Shown here in pieces: positions 33,565-43,640 of a DNA stretch of 64,000 nucleotides. Where the stretch lies: NCBI GenBank assembly GCA_021464245.1, contig JADCRB010000046.1, forward strand, positions 4,735,813-4,799,812, in the 5' to 3' direction. Below the pieces are notes generated by a model. That model searched no databases. It saw nothing but the letters and a program-made list of their open reading frames with translations, and was not told where the DNA came from. The DNA comes from Carallia brachiata (lineage: Eukaryota > Streptophyta > Magnoliopsida > Malpighiales > Rhizophoraceae). Every line of letters begins with the position of its first letter. Within the stretch, counting starts at the first letter, position 1. Both the position numbers and the translations under genes were made by a program.

Positions 33565-34170
33565 CTAGCGGGGCCCGAGGCGCAGCTCCAAGTCAAGCTC
33601 GACCTCGTCTGGTGGGCCGATGATGTTGACGTCGCTTTCCGGCTGTTGATGCTGCCGGAATATTCTGGAAAGAGAGGCAAAGTTTCGCCGGAATGACTCC
33701 TTTCTGCTAGAAAAATTCCTCCTAGACTTAAGTACTAGGAGGGATGAACCCTTGGCTGACTCCGTAAGACCACCAGGACCAGCATGCATGCTCCCATGGG
33801 CTACGGCTTTGATGATACCGTGAGAGACCATTGCAGTGGAAGAACTCGGACCTGCTTCATTTGACGGCGAAGTTGTACCGGTGGGATCTACCATCGGAAC
33901 GGCAGACTGTTCTTTGGAAAAATCAGCTCTCAGTGCTGGTTTCTTCCTGCTTCTCCGATTCTGGAACCAATAAAACACATTTTTTCCTTCGATTGCCCCG
34001 AGTGGGCGCAATCGTGAGACAAGTTGGTAAATCTGAGATGCATTAGGCATAATACCTCCATTGTTGTGGAAGACTTCCTCTAGAATTTGCAGTTGCGCCA
34101 TGGTTGGTTGCCACCTTGTGCGGGGTGACCTTTCTTCTCCCTTGTCTTGAGGTTCTGCAACTGGTTCCAT
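33565..34170 (-). pseudogene. WUSCHEL-related homeobox (WOX) gene carried by copy C
   Basis: A 201-codon frame with the full WOX homeodomain at about residues 17-81 (RTRW ... EGKNVFYWFQNRRSRKK) and an EAR-like end ELDLELRLGPR. The DNA for the WUS-box TLPLFP is present at 33666-33683 but lies one frame off. A shift after the GSMHA motif (a 4-base difference from copy B near 33785) and a compensating shift before VNIIGPPDE replace the middle of the protein with out-of-frame sequence. So the homeodomain and repressor tail could be made together, but without a WUS-box. Sense orientation to the element, intronless, nearly identical homeodomain to the copy at 9524. Confidence 0.85.
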
Positions 34171-34257
34171 CTTTCTTGTGGCAGAGGAGCAAAGGTCTGG
34201 TGTGTGGTGAAGATCGATTGAGACTGATGCTGAGTTTCAGACTCAAACCCTCCGTCG

Positions 34258-34266
34258 CTTTTATAT
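34258..34266 (-). promoter_or_regulatory. TATA box of the WOX gene in copy C
   Basis: ATATAAAAG about 88 bp upstream of the ATG, the same as copy B. GGCCCA, a common plant proximal promoter motif, lies just upstream of it. Confidence 0.6.
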
Positions 34267-34309
34267 TTTTGGGCCGTTCACAGTTTATACTCATGCGGGC
34301 CAGGAGTTG

Positions 34310-34569
34310 GATTGGATTTTGAACTTGGTTTCTGGACTGTGGTTGGAACTTGGAATTTTTGGGTTTTGGGCTTTGATTGATTTGGGTTGAGTGTTTGGGT
34401 TTTGGATTTGGATTTGGATTTGGGTCGAGTGTTTGGGTTTGGACTTTTGGATTTGGGTTGAGTGTTTGGGTTTTGGACTTAGGTTTTGTGTTTTCTGAAT
34501 TGGGCTCAAGTGTTTGGGTTTGGATTTTGGGTTTGGATTTTCGCTTGGACTTTCAGATCGGGACTTCCG

Positions 34570-34645
<76 letters not shown>

Positions 34646-34675
34646 GATTTTTTTTTTTTTTTTTTTTTTCAAACA
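34310..34675 (-). repeat. CAAACC-rich minisatellite and A-rich tract between pol and WOX, copy C
   Basis: GGATTTGGGTTGAGTGTTTGGG-type repeats at 34310-34560 on the plus strand. T runs broken by GA follow at 34573-34669. The G runs of the plus strand could form quadruplexes. Confidence 0.8.
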
Positions 34676-34678
34676 TAT

Positions 34679-35721
34679 TTACACATAATATTTTTTCAGA
34701 AATTTACCATTGATTGGGCCGATTCGGACGCCTTCTTGGTCTGACAGCATGTAAGCGTTGTGAGTATAGGCCTCCTGCACTAAGTATGGCCCGTCCCATT
34801 TGGAAGTAAGCTTGTCACCAGGCCGATGCTTCATGTTGATGGGCCGTCGCACTGCAAGAACAAGGTCTCCAACTTGAAAAGATCGAGGGCGGACCCTGCG
34901 GTTGAACGTGTTGGTGAGCCGGGCTTGGTAGCACTCAAGTTGCTGTTGTGCTTCGAGCCTCCTTTCATCAAGGGCTTCTAACTCATCCAGACGTAGGCGA
35001 GCATTCTCCTCCTGTGTGAGTCCTTCCAGAACAGCCATGCGCAGGGATGGAATCTGTGTTTCCAACGGCAGTATTGCTTCGACACCGTAGACAAGTGAGT
35101 ATGGCGTCGCCTGTGTTGGAGTCCGGTAAGTTGTACGATACGCCCATAATGCCTCCGGAATTCTGTCATGCCAATCTCTTTTGGATTTAGAGACTACCTT
35201 CCGCAACAGGTTGCATAAGGTCTTGTTGAATGCTTCGGCCAAGCCATTTGCTGGGGCATTGTACATGGATGACTTGTACTGCTTGAACTTGAACTTCTCG
35301 CAGAGCTTGTGATCAAGCTGTTGTAGAACTGCTTACCATTATCAGTGATGATGAATCGAGGGACTCCATAGCGATAGATCAGCTGAGTCCGGATGAAATT
35401 GGCAACATGCTCCTTCTTTACCTCTCTAAGTGGAATGGCTTCAGCCCATTTTGAGAAGTAGTCGGTTGCTGCGAGGATGTACAGGTGACCCAGGGATGAC
35501 TTTGGCAAGGGCCCCACTAAGTCGAGACCCCAAGCTTCAAAGGGCCAGGATGAGACAGTTGGATGCAGTGGCTCCGGTGGTTGATGTATGTAATTCGCAT
35601 GAAATTGACAAGCTTGACAAGTTTTAGCAAACTCAATTGAATCACGTACCATGGTTGGCCAGTAGTATCCCATCCTTCTGAGTTGGAAGTGCAACTTAGG
35701 CCCGATTGATGTCCGCCACAA
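34679..35721 (-). pseudogene. Integrase, copy C
   Basis: The N-terminal zinc-binding part is represented by MGYYWPTMVRDSIEFAKTCQ and CQACQFHANYIHQ. The core has WGLDLVGPLPKSS (Asp) and FIITDNGKQFYNS (Asp); the Glu block NGLAEAFNKT lies in the next frame (34679-35266). One frameshift near 35300 separates the two halves. The C-terminal part GDLVLAVRRP...GPYLVQEAY ends normally with KKYYV and a stop. No chromodomain. Confidence 0.88.
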
Positions 35722-35896
35722 ACACCAGAATGTGCTTCAGTGAGAGCCTGTTTTGCCTCTTCATTGCTAGGCAGCGAAGTAAACTCCATCAAAAGACCTT
35801 CGATACAGAGCATCCTTGAGATATATGAAGCGGGGAGCTCGTCGTTGAATTTCTGTCTTATGACGACGATCTTCGGCAGCTTCCCGTGCTGTAGAG

Positions 35897-37336
35897 TCAA
35901 TGATTGGTTGGCGCCAATCTCGTCCTCCGCGAGACGTACAGATACAGCGTTGGCTGCTGTAGTTTCTTCATCATCCTTTGTGGCACTATCCATTTCTGGC
36001 ATACGGCAACAACTGTAGCCTGGATTTCTGACTTTGCAAGAGAAGTGGCCAGGTTAGCCAACGCGTCTGCCTGAGTGTTTTCTCGTCGAGGCACATGCTC
36101 CAAGGTGATGCTTTCAAATTCATCCATTAGCTGTCGAGCACGTTGATGGTAAGGCGCAAGGTCCTCTTTCTTCACGTCATACAATCCTGTAAGTTGGTTG
36201 ATGACGAGCTGGGAATCTCCATGGACTTCTATAGTTGGAATCTTCATATCGACAGCCATTTGAAGACCAATGATCAAAGCCTGGTATTCAGCAACATTAT
36301 TTGAACATAACTCACCGAGAATGATAGCATATGGTAGTATTTGTCGTTGAGGAGTGACAAACACTATGCCGGCACCAGCACCATCACGCCTTGCTGCACC
36401 ATCAAAGAACATCGTCCATGGTGGCAGTGTCTCAATGTAAAAGACCTCTTCATCTGGAAGATCATCTGTGAACTCCCAATCTGACGGAACAGGGTGATCT
36501 GCAAGGAAGTCTGCTAGAGCTTGTCCTTTGACTGCTTTTTGAGGCACGTAGACAATGTCGTAGCTTTGTAGGATTACTGCCCACTTGGCAAGTCGTCCTG
36601 ACAAGATTGGTCTAGATAAGATATATTTGACAGGATCAGCTCTGGCAATGAGACGTACCGTGTGAGCTTGCATGTAGTGCCTCAGCTTGTCAATGGCAAA
36701 GAACAGTGCTAGACATGTCTTTTCAATGGGCGAATAACTCAGCTCCGGACCGTTTAGTGTTCTGCTCAAGTAGTACAGGGCAACTTCCTTTCCCTGCTCG
36801 TTTTCCTGTGCAAGCAAGGCTCCCAAAGATCTTTCCTGCGCTGCAATGTAGAGAATCAACGACTTTCCTTGAATTGGAGCACCTAGGACCGGTGGATTGG
36901 AAAGGTACTTCTTTATGCTCTCAAAGGCTTTGCTGCAAGCTTCGTCCCACTCGAAGTTGACATCCTTCTTCATCAACCGATGGAAAGGTTGACATCTCCC
37001 AGCTAAATTGGAGATGAAACGGCGAATGTAGGCCAGCTTTCCTTGTAGACTTCGCAGCTCGTGCAGGTTTTTAGGTTCAGGCATCTTTTGAATTGCCTCA
37101 ACCTTTGACTGATCAACTTCGATTCCACGATGGCGCACCACGAACCCAAGAAACTTTCCTGATGTGACACCGAATGCGCACTTGAGAGGGTTCATTTTGA
37201 GCTGATGCCTCCGAAGTCTTTCGAACACTGTCTTGAGATCCTCGAGGTGGTCTTTGCGCTTCTTAGTCTTTACAACTAAGTCATCAACATAACATTCTAC
37301 AATCTTGTGCAGCATGTCATCAAAAATTTTTTGCAT
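35897..37336 (-). pseudogene. RT C-terminal half, degenerate RNase H and aRH, copy C
   Basis: One 479-codon frame. The RT YVDD is at residues 16-19, followed by the connection domain. The first RNase H has AAQERSLGALLAQE (catalytic Asp replaced). The archaeal-type RNase H has FFDGAARRDGAGAG, AEYQALIIGL, HGDSQLVINQL and ENTQADALANL, keeping all four acidic residues. Upstream RT blocks (37297-37752) lie in other frames, so the polyprotein is broken. Confidence 0.9.
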
Positions 37337-38248
37337 AGCACGTTGATAAGTGGCGCCAGCATTTTTAATCCAAACGGCATAACTTTGTAGCAGTATATAC
37401 CTTTTGGGGTGCGGAATGCTGTCAACTCCTCGTCTTCTGGTGCCATTCTGATTTGGTTATAGCCTGAAGAACCATCCATGAAGACAATGCTTCGTGACCC
37501 GTTGTTGCATCGACTGTGATCTCCGTTATGGGCAACGGAAAGTCATCTTTCGGGCAGGCCGTTAAGATCTCGAAAATCAACACATACCCTCAACTGTCCA
37601 TTCTTCTTTCTTACCGGGACAATGTTGGCAATCCACGTTGGGTAGGTGACCTCTCGGATGAAGCCAGCATTGATCAGCTTGTTACCTCCTCCTCGATTTG
37701 TGGAATGAGTTCCGGGCGAACCGTCGTTGTGGCTGCTTGACAGAACGAACACCCTTCTTTACTGCTAGACGATGCACCGCAATTTTTGGGTCAAGTCCAG
37801 GCATTTCTTTGTAACTCCATGCGAACACGTCCCTGTATTGACTTAATACCTGAACATATTCTTGCTCTTCTTCTGCAGTAAGTAAAGCACTTACAAATGT
37901 AGGTCGAGGATCTTCCGGAGAGCCAAGATTGACCTCCTTGAGTTCATCAACAGTTGCTTGGCCACCATCTTCAAGTTCCGGGGGAGCCTCCTTCACTTCA
38001 CCATCTGATGAGTCGGACTCAGCCTCCTCGCTAATTGTGACATGAAATGCAGAACCTCTGACTTCACCTTCTTTGTTTGACTGGATAAGCCTGTCTTGTT
38101 TGGTGGTGGTGGTGATGGCACGTGCATCAGCTGCTCGGCTTCGGCTCTTTAGCGTGATCCGCACAGGTGACTTCTCCTGATAGCCTAAGCCAGGTCGGGA
38201 CTGTGATGTTTGAGAAGCGGCGCCATGTGTGGACGGCAGCGTACCCAT
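37297..38248 (-). pseudogene. RT N-terminal half and linker, copy C
   Basis: DGSSGYNQIRMAPEDE and the PFGLK block at 37297-37479; AGFIREVTYPTWIANIVPVR and CVDFRDLN at 37543-37752; an acidic linker with VLSQYRDVFAWSYKEMPGLD at 37682-38248. The blocks are separated by single indels. Confidence 0.86.
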
Positions 38249-39300
38249 TGTGCTCGGGTTTGAAAGTCATAGCCCGCCTTTGCCAAAAGCTTGTATGCAT
38301 TAGGATCAAATCCTTCATGTGTTCTTCTTTCTGGAAGTGAGCCGCCTTCGACTGCCCCCGTGTGTGGTTTGACGAAGCCTTTTAATGGTTTTGAAGAAAA
38401 ACCGGCTCAATCTTTGGTATCGGCAGAGTGTAAGTCTCCTTCAGGTTGTGCAGCTCCTTTGTTTTGGGTTGGCTATGTCCTTGCTCCTGTTTAAGATCAA
38501 TACAATAAGAGAAAGGGGGTTGACCTTCTGAGCGTCGTGACTTCGGCACATAGCGTAGGACTGGAGTGGAGCTTGAAGATGCAACATCCTTCGGACGGAG
38601 TTCAGCAGGCTGTGGCAGCTTTTCATTTGGGAGCCTGGGGGGTTGGCATTGGCAGGTTCTTCGACAGCTTTTCCCTTTTTGTGGATGCCCCCAGTCCAAG
38701 TAGCTTTTGATGGAATGATCTCCGGATTGTCTGTGTCGGTGTAGAAGACTGCATCCGCCAAATGTGATTCAGCATCATCGAACGGCTTTAAGTCAGCATT
38801 GACCTTTTGAACGCCACCATTGTAGTACTTGAAGCACTGATGCAGGCTTGAGAGCACAACTCCATTTCCATGAATCCACGGTCGTCCTAGCAACATCTTA
38901 TATGTGGTACGTGCATCAATCACGTGAAATAGAGTGCTAGAAGTGAGATTACCGATAGTTAGCTCCAAGCGAATCATCCCAATTGCTTTCTGTCCTCCTT
39001 GATTAAAGCCATGAATCATCAAGCGGCTGTCTGATAATTCATCAATGCCGATGCCGAGCTCCTTTATGGTGGATTTTGGGATAATATTGACTGCTGAGCC
39101 ATCGTCGATCAGAATACGTCGGACCTTCTGTCTTTCACATAGCCTGATACATACAGCGGCCGATTGTGGGGTTTGGACCCCAGCAGGAGATCCTCATCTG
39201 AAAATGAGATAGCAGAGTAACATCCGATGTGATTTTGGTCCGCCTGTTGCTCTGTCGAGTTGGAATTACTTGATGGCAGAGGTTCAGCTGAGGTCTAGAT
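38249..39300 (-). pseudogene. Protease, copy C
   Basis: The catalytic DDGSA block is coded near 39090-39120. The frame 38441-39022 carries GGQKAIGMIRLELTIGN and MLLGRPWIHGNG. The copy is disrupted between the catalytic motif and its N-terminal lead-in. Confidence 0.82.
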
Positions 39301-41138
39301 AGTATTGCTGACTTCATTTTGCCACACTTCTGTTGTTTGCAAAGCTTAAACAGCTGAGGGTTAGCGAGAAGGGTTTGGAGAGCTTCATATACCTTCTCCG
39401 TTGTCGACTTTTTGTTGTCGAGCGGCTCCTCCTTACGGTGTGTCACCTCTTCTGATGGTTTTGAAGTGATGGTGGTCTGGTTTGCGAGGTTATGCCTTCC
39501 TGGTCCAGAATGATTTTATTCTGGCTTTTGAGCTTCATGATTAGCTCCTTCAGGACGAAACATTCTCGTTGGATGACTTACTATCCGGTGATATTTGCAG
39601 AATCTCGGATCGCTGACTCGATCCTTTTCATTCGGCCGCTTGCACTCTGGGAGTTCGATCAGCTTCGCCTCCAAGAGTTGTTCAAGAATGTCGGGGACGT
39701 CTGAGTCGGGGAATGGATACTGCTTCTGCTCCAACTCTCGCAATGTCACCTTCCGCCTTTCCTGTTGTTTTGGCTGAGTTATTTGGGTCGGAGGATTTAC
39801 CTTAGCTTTGGCGCCCACTTTTACTGGTGCGGCTTCAACAGTCATCACTTCTTTCCTTTTCCGGAGCTGTTGGGTTTCTTAATCTCCCTTCTGCCCCCTT
39901 GCTGGTCCAACTGGATGGGAACCGTGCCTCCGGAAGTCTGGATGCTTATCTCCATATCATGTGCGCGGGTCGCCAGTTCTTCGAAGTTCGGGGTTTGACA
40001 CCCTGCAGGATGTATAACAGCTCCCAATGCATTCCTGGATGCACATCTCCACGGCAGAAGTCTCCGTCAGGCGATCTTTGCAGTCCAAGCTGAGGGCACG
40101 CCATCTGTTGATGTATTCGACAACGGGCTCTCCTTTCTTTGTTTGGTGCTGGTAAGCTCCATCATACTTACCGTCCTTCGAGTGCTGAAAAATCTGTTGA
40201 GGAACTCTCGTTGTAGCTGTTCCCAACTGTCGATCGATTCTGGTTCAAGATTTATGAACCAGGTGAAAGCGGTCTCCCTGAGTGAACGAACAAACTGCTT
40301 CACCAAGAGATCTCCGTAAGTCCCTGCGTTGTTGCAGGTTTCAACGAAGTGGGCGATGTGCTGTTTGGGATCGCCTCGTCCGTCGAATTGTTGAAATTTG
40401 GGCGGCTGGTAGCCCAAGGGCATGTTGAGACTTTCGATCCGTCTGGTGTACGGTTTGACGTACATCTGTGATCCTTGGAAGGATGTAGCTTGTTGCAGTC
40501 GGATCGTATTGGCTATCATTTCCTGCAATTGTTGAACAGATAGCGAAGCTACAGAATTTGAGGGTGGCAGCTGTGTAGAACTACCTGGTCGCTTTTCTGC
40601 AGGGAAGACGTCGGCTGGTGTGGCTTCTGGAGTGAAACCGGGTGGATATGGTTGCTCCTCGCGGATTCGGGATCAACTTGGATCGGGGCTTTTCCTTTGA
40701 GAGCTGCGATCTGTTGATCTTTTTCCTCCACGACTCTGATCAGCTGCAAAATTTTGTTCTCCAATTCTGAAATTCTTTCCTCTGTGCTGGTTGTGTTGGT
40801 CATCATGACGGCAACAGATGAGGCTCCGGGAAAGACTGGGGGAGAAAACTCTTCTGATTCTTCTGTGTGAGTCGGATTTTGTTGAGCAGGCTTCGTCGTG
40901 TTGCCCCCGACTTCGATCGGGGTGGGTGATCGACTCCTCCATGCGGCAAGAGAGTCAGGGGAGAGATCCTGTTGTGCAAGCTGTGGACTCTCCATTTCGA
41001 TTTTGTCGGGTTTGGACGGCAAGAAATTGTGTCCGTCCCCGGGTTTCTGGACCTGCGTACCCAGGTAGGGTAGTTGATGCAGGCAATGGAGCCGTTGCCT
41101 TCTTTTTTGTGGGCAGTTGTACTCCTTTTCGGTGCCAT
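39301..41138 (-). pseudogene. gag, copy C
   Basis: ATG at 41138 (MAPKRSTTAHKKE). The gag core is in 40067-40528 (ETAFTWFINLEPESIDSWEQ). The finger region FCKYHRIVSHPT lies in 39516-39848, cut by a frameshift before its last Cys. At least four shifts overall. Confidence 0.85.
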
Positions 41139-41307
41139 TTGATGTGCTGAACACCTGTAAATTTTTTTTTTTTTTTTTTTTTTACTTTTTTTTTACTTTT
41201 ACTTTTTTTTTTACTTTTACTTTTTTTTTTACTTTTTACTTTTTTTTTCTCTCGGCTCCCCTTTTACTTTTTTTTTTTTTAAGGAACAAGAGATGGGAGG
41301 TGAAGAT
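41139..41307 (-). other. gag leader with A-rich tract, copy C
   Basis: Plus-strand T-rich tract 41161-41280 broken by AC at regular steps. Confidence 0.7.
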
Positions 41308-41325
41308 GTCCCACCGAGCGTGCCA
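41308..41325 (-). promoter_or_regulatory. Primer binding site, copy C
   Basis: Sense TGGCACGCTCGGTGGGAC six bases after the LTR end. Likely the least changed of the three sites. Confidence 0.62.
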
Positions 41326-41331
41326 AAAATT

Positions 41332-42136
41332 TGTAAAGCGTAAATTTCGAGTCTAAAACAATTAAACTCGAAAATACAAAAATAAATTACAAATAAAAAT
41401 TGTAAAATAAAAGAAAATTTACGTGGGGTCGATCTCCGTAGATCCTCCGATTAGTGTTCCTTTTTTGACTCCGTCAAGGGCTGCACGAGCTTGATCTTGA
41501 CAGAAATAATTCCACGCTTTTTCTTGAACTGGGTAGACTGAAACCGGATCTGATTTCGTTTTGACTACGTTAGAACCGCAGAGACCTGATCTGAGCCGAT
41601 CTGCTTAATTTCACCGAGGGTCGAAGGGACTTGTTCTCGGATGACTGCCTGGATTTTGCTGAGGGCCGTATGAGACTTAATCCCAGCGGATTTGTAGTAA
41701 TTTGATATTTTAGATCTATATTCTCATAAATTCAGATCTAAGCGATCGGAGAATATAAATCTAAAAATAACTTTGGAAATGGAAACAGCAAATTTTTTGG
41801 GCCTTACCCCTGAAATATCTCTCAAAAAGGAGTTAGGAGAGTATACTGCAGAGTAAAAGCACGTAAGAAAAGGAGAAATTTTCTTGAGAGATTTTCAAAA
41901 TTTTCTTTTTCTCTCAAATTCTCTGAATTTTTCTGTTTACAGATTTGCTGAATGTGTTTTGAACTGAGGGGCAGGGGCCTATTTATAGGGTTCCTTTCCC
42001 ATGTGAACATCAAATGGGAAAGAAATCTTTTTAATTGAAAATATTTTTCAAAGTTGGCGTTGCCGACTTTGAAATCGACAACGCCAATTTTGATTTTTTT
42101 TTATTTTTTTTTATTTTTTTGAAAATGATGTTTACA
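41332..42136 (-). repeat. 5' LTR of copy C (805 bp)
   Basis: TG...CA ends, followed by CACAA. It shares the three U3 hairpins with the 3' LTR. Confidence 0.9.
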
Positions 42137-42141
42137 CACAA

Positions 42142-42985
42142 GTCTGCATTATTAGTGGAGGTCGGCAAAGCTGCACTGACTTCGAGATACCCCTCACACG
42201 CACTGTTAAAGGGCAGTGAGGTAAATAAAAATGGTTCTTGGCATGGCTACTCCGCTGTCCCACCCAAACCAGGACTCCCCCAATGGTTCTTTTCGAGAGT
42301 TCTTAATTAATTAGATAAACTTGCCTTTGGTTTACTTTATCTTGTGGGAAGATTAATTTTGTTTCTTCGACAATTATTAGCCACAATAACCCATTAAATA
42401 TTTAAGTAGTCAAGTCCTTGAAATTTTGAGGACAATTTATCCAATTTAAGAGTAACTTCTTAAATTTAATCTATGTGTACTCAAAATTAAAGTATTTATA
42501 CTTAATTTTAAAATTTCAATAGTCAGGTATTTAAAATTCAAAATTAGAGTTTAATTTTTCTGATTGAAATACAATTTCATAAATTTGAGTAACTTGTTAA
42601 ATTAAACTTATTTGTACTCAAATTTGAAATAATTGTATTTAATTTAAAAAATTTGAGAAGCGAGATACTCAAAATTCAAATTTTGAGGAGAATTTATCTG
42701 AATTAAATACAATATTGATAATGACAGAGAAAGGAGCCTGCAGCGTACAAGAACAGTCTTTTATGAGTGAAAAGATAAAAAAAACTTGCATACAAGAACT
42801 TGCATACAGATGGGACTGGTAGGATAGGAGAGACTTAAATGCGTGGATCTGAGACAACCAAAGTAATTTCTTAAATAAAGCATATTCGTACTCATATTTG
42901 AAGTATTTTCAATTAATTTTGAAAACTTAAGTAGTGACTTTTTATTGAAACGTTATACATAAGCTGGGCTAATTGAAATTGTACC
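42142..42985. other. AT-rich intergenic DNA
   Basis: Repeated short phrases such as AATTTGAGTAACTTGTTAAATTAAA and ACTCAAATTTGAA suggest degenerate internal duplication. No gene. Confidence 0.5.
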
Positions 42986-42989
42986 AAGT

Positions 42990-43260
42990 GACTTTTTATT
43001 GGTGGGACTCTGAGGAGGGTAACTGGATGGGGCTGATCAAGGCTGTGTTGGTGTATCTATCCTCCTGGCTGAGGAATAGGTAGAACGTTTTGATGTCCTC
43101 TAGGCTACCATTTCCTTTTGATGGGGGATAGCTAGAAGTGGATGGTATTTTTAATCCTCTAGGCCACAACTTAATTAATATAATGCCGCAATCAATTGGG
43201 ATACCAGAAGTAGGCAATACAAGCACAAAAGCCTCAAATCAATCTCAAAAGTATTCATTA
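42990..43260 (+). repeat. Upstream block of the duplication array, first copy
   Basis: GGAGGGTAACTGGATGGG ... CTCTAGGCTAC ... AAAAGCCTCAAATCAATCTCAAAA recurs at 44612-44940 and 48960-49240. In the first copy it directly precedes an F-box relic, so it is probably a former promoter/leader. Confidence 0.65.
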
Positions 43261-43289
43261 GCTTAATGTTGAAAAAAAAAAGGCACGTC

Positions 43290-43640
43290 AATATTCACCG
43301 TTGAAGCAAATTCTACAACGTTTGTGGACTGAAATTTTTGCTCGAATGACAATGAAATCTTTGAGCATGTGACGCTAGAGCAATTTCCAATCATTTTTTT
43401 AGGGGATGTCATGTCACCTTTCTTGAAGCGCTGTATTGAGCCTGAAAACCCAAAAGCATTGTTCAGACATGGGATCATTAATTACTTCAATGCACTTAAT
43501 CTAGAATCAAGACTCGAATGCCTAAATAGAACAGCGCACTCATATGCTATGGTGAACTATATAGGAAAGAGGGTGTTTGGAGATATTGTCTTCTCTCGAA
43601 AATTCTCTTATAAACATAACAAAGCTTATTCGTTGGTATA
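43290..43640 (+). pseudogene. F-box protein relic, At1g67623-like, first copy
   Basis: Recognisable phrases FEHVTLEQFPII, FLKRCIEPENPKALFRHGIINYFN and LESRLECLNRTA. They correspond to the region after the F-box in plant F-box proteins of the At1g67623/At2g35280 type, where NPEALYRQG...LEYLKRAAELG leads into a Sel1-like stretch. No complete frame; the F-box itself is not preserved and the C-terminus runs into noncoding DNA. Confidence 0.6.

Larger units (their letters stand above)
31809..42136 (-). mobile_element. Complete Tat-lineage LTR retrotransposon copy C carrying a WOX gene
   Basis: 10,328 bp, target duplication CACAA at 31804-31808 and 42137-42141. Same order as copy B, with better preserved pol: a 479-codon frame covers the end of RT and both RNase H domains. 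Its internal region is highly similar to B, but the U3 part of its LTRs is a different sequence. gag, protease linker and integrase still contain frameshifts. Confidence 0.93.
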
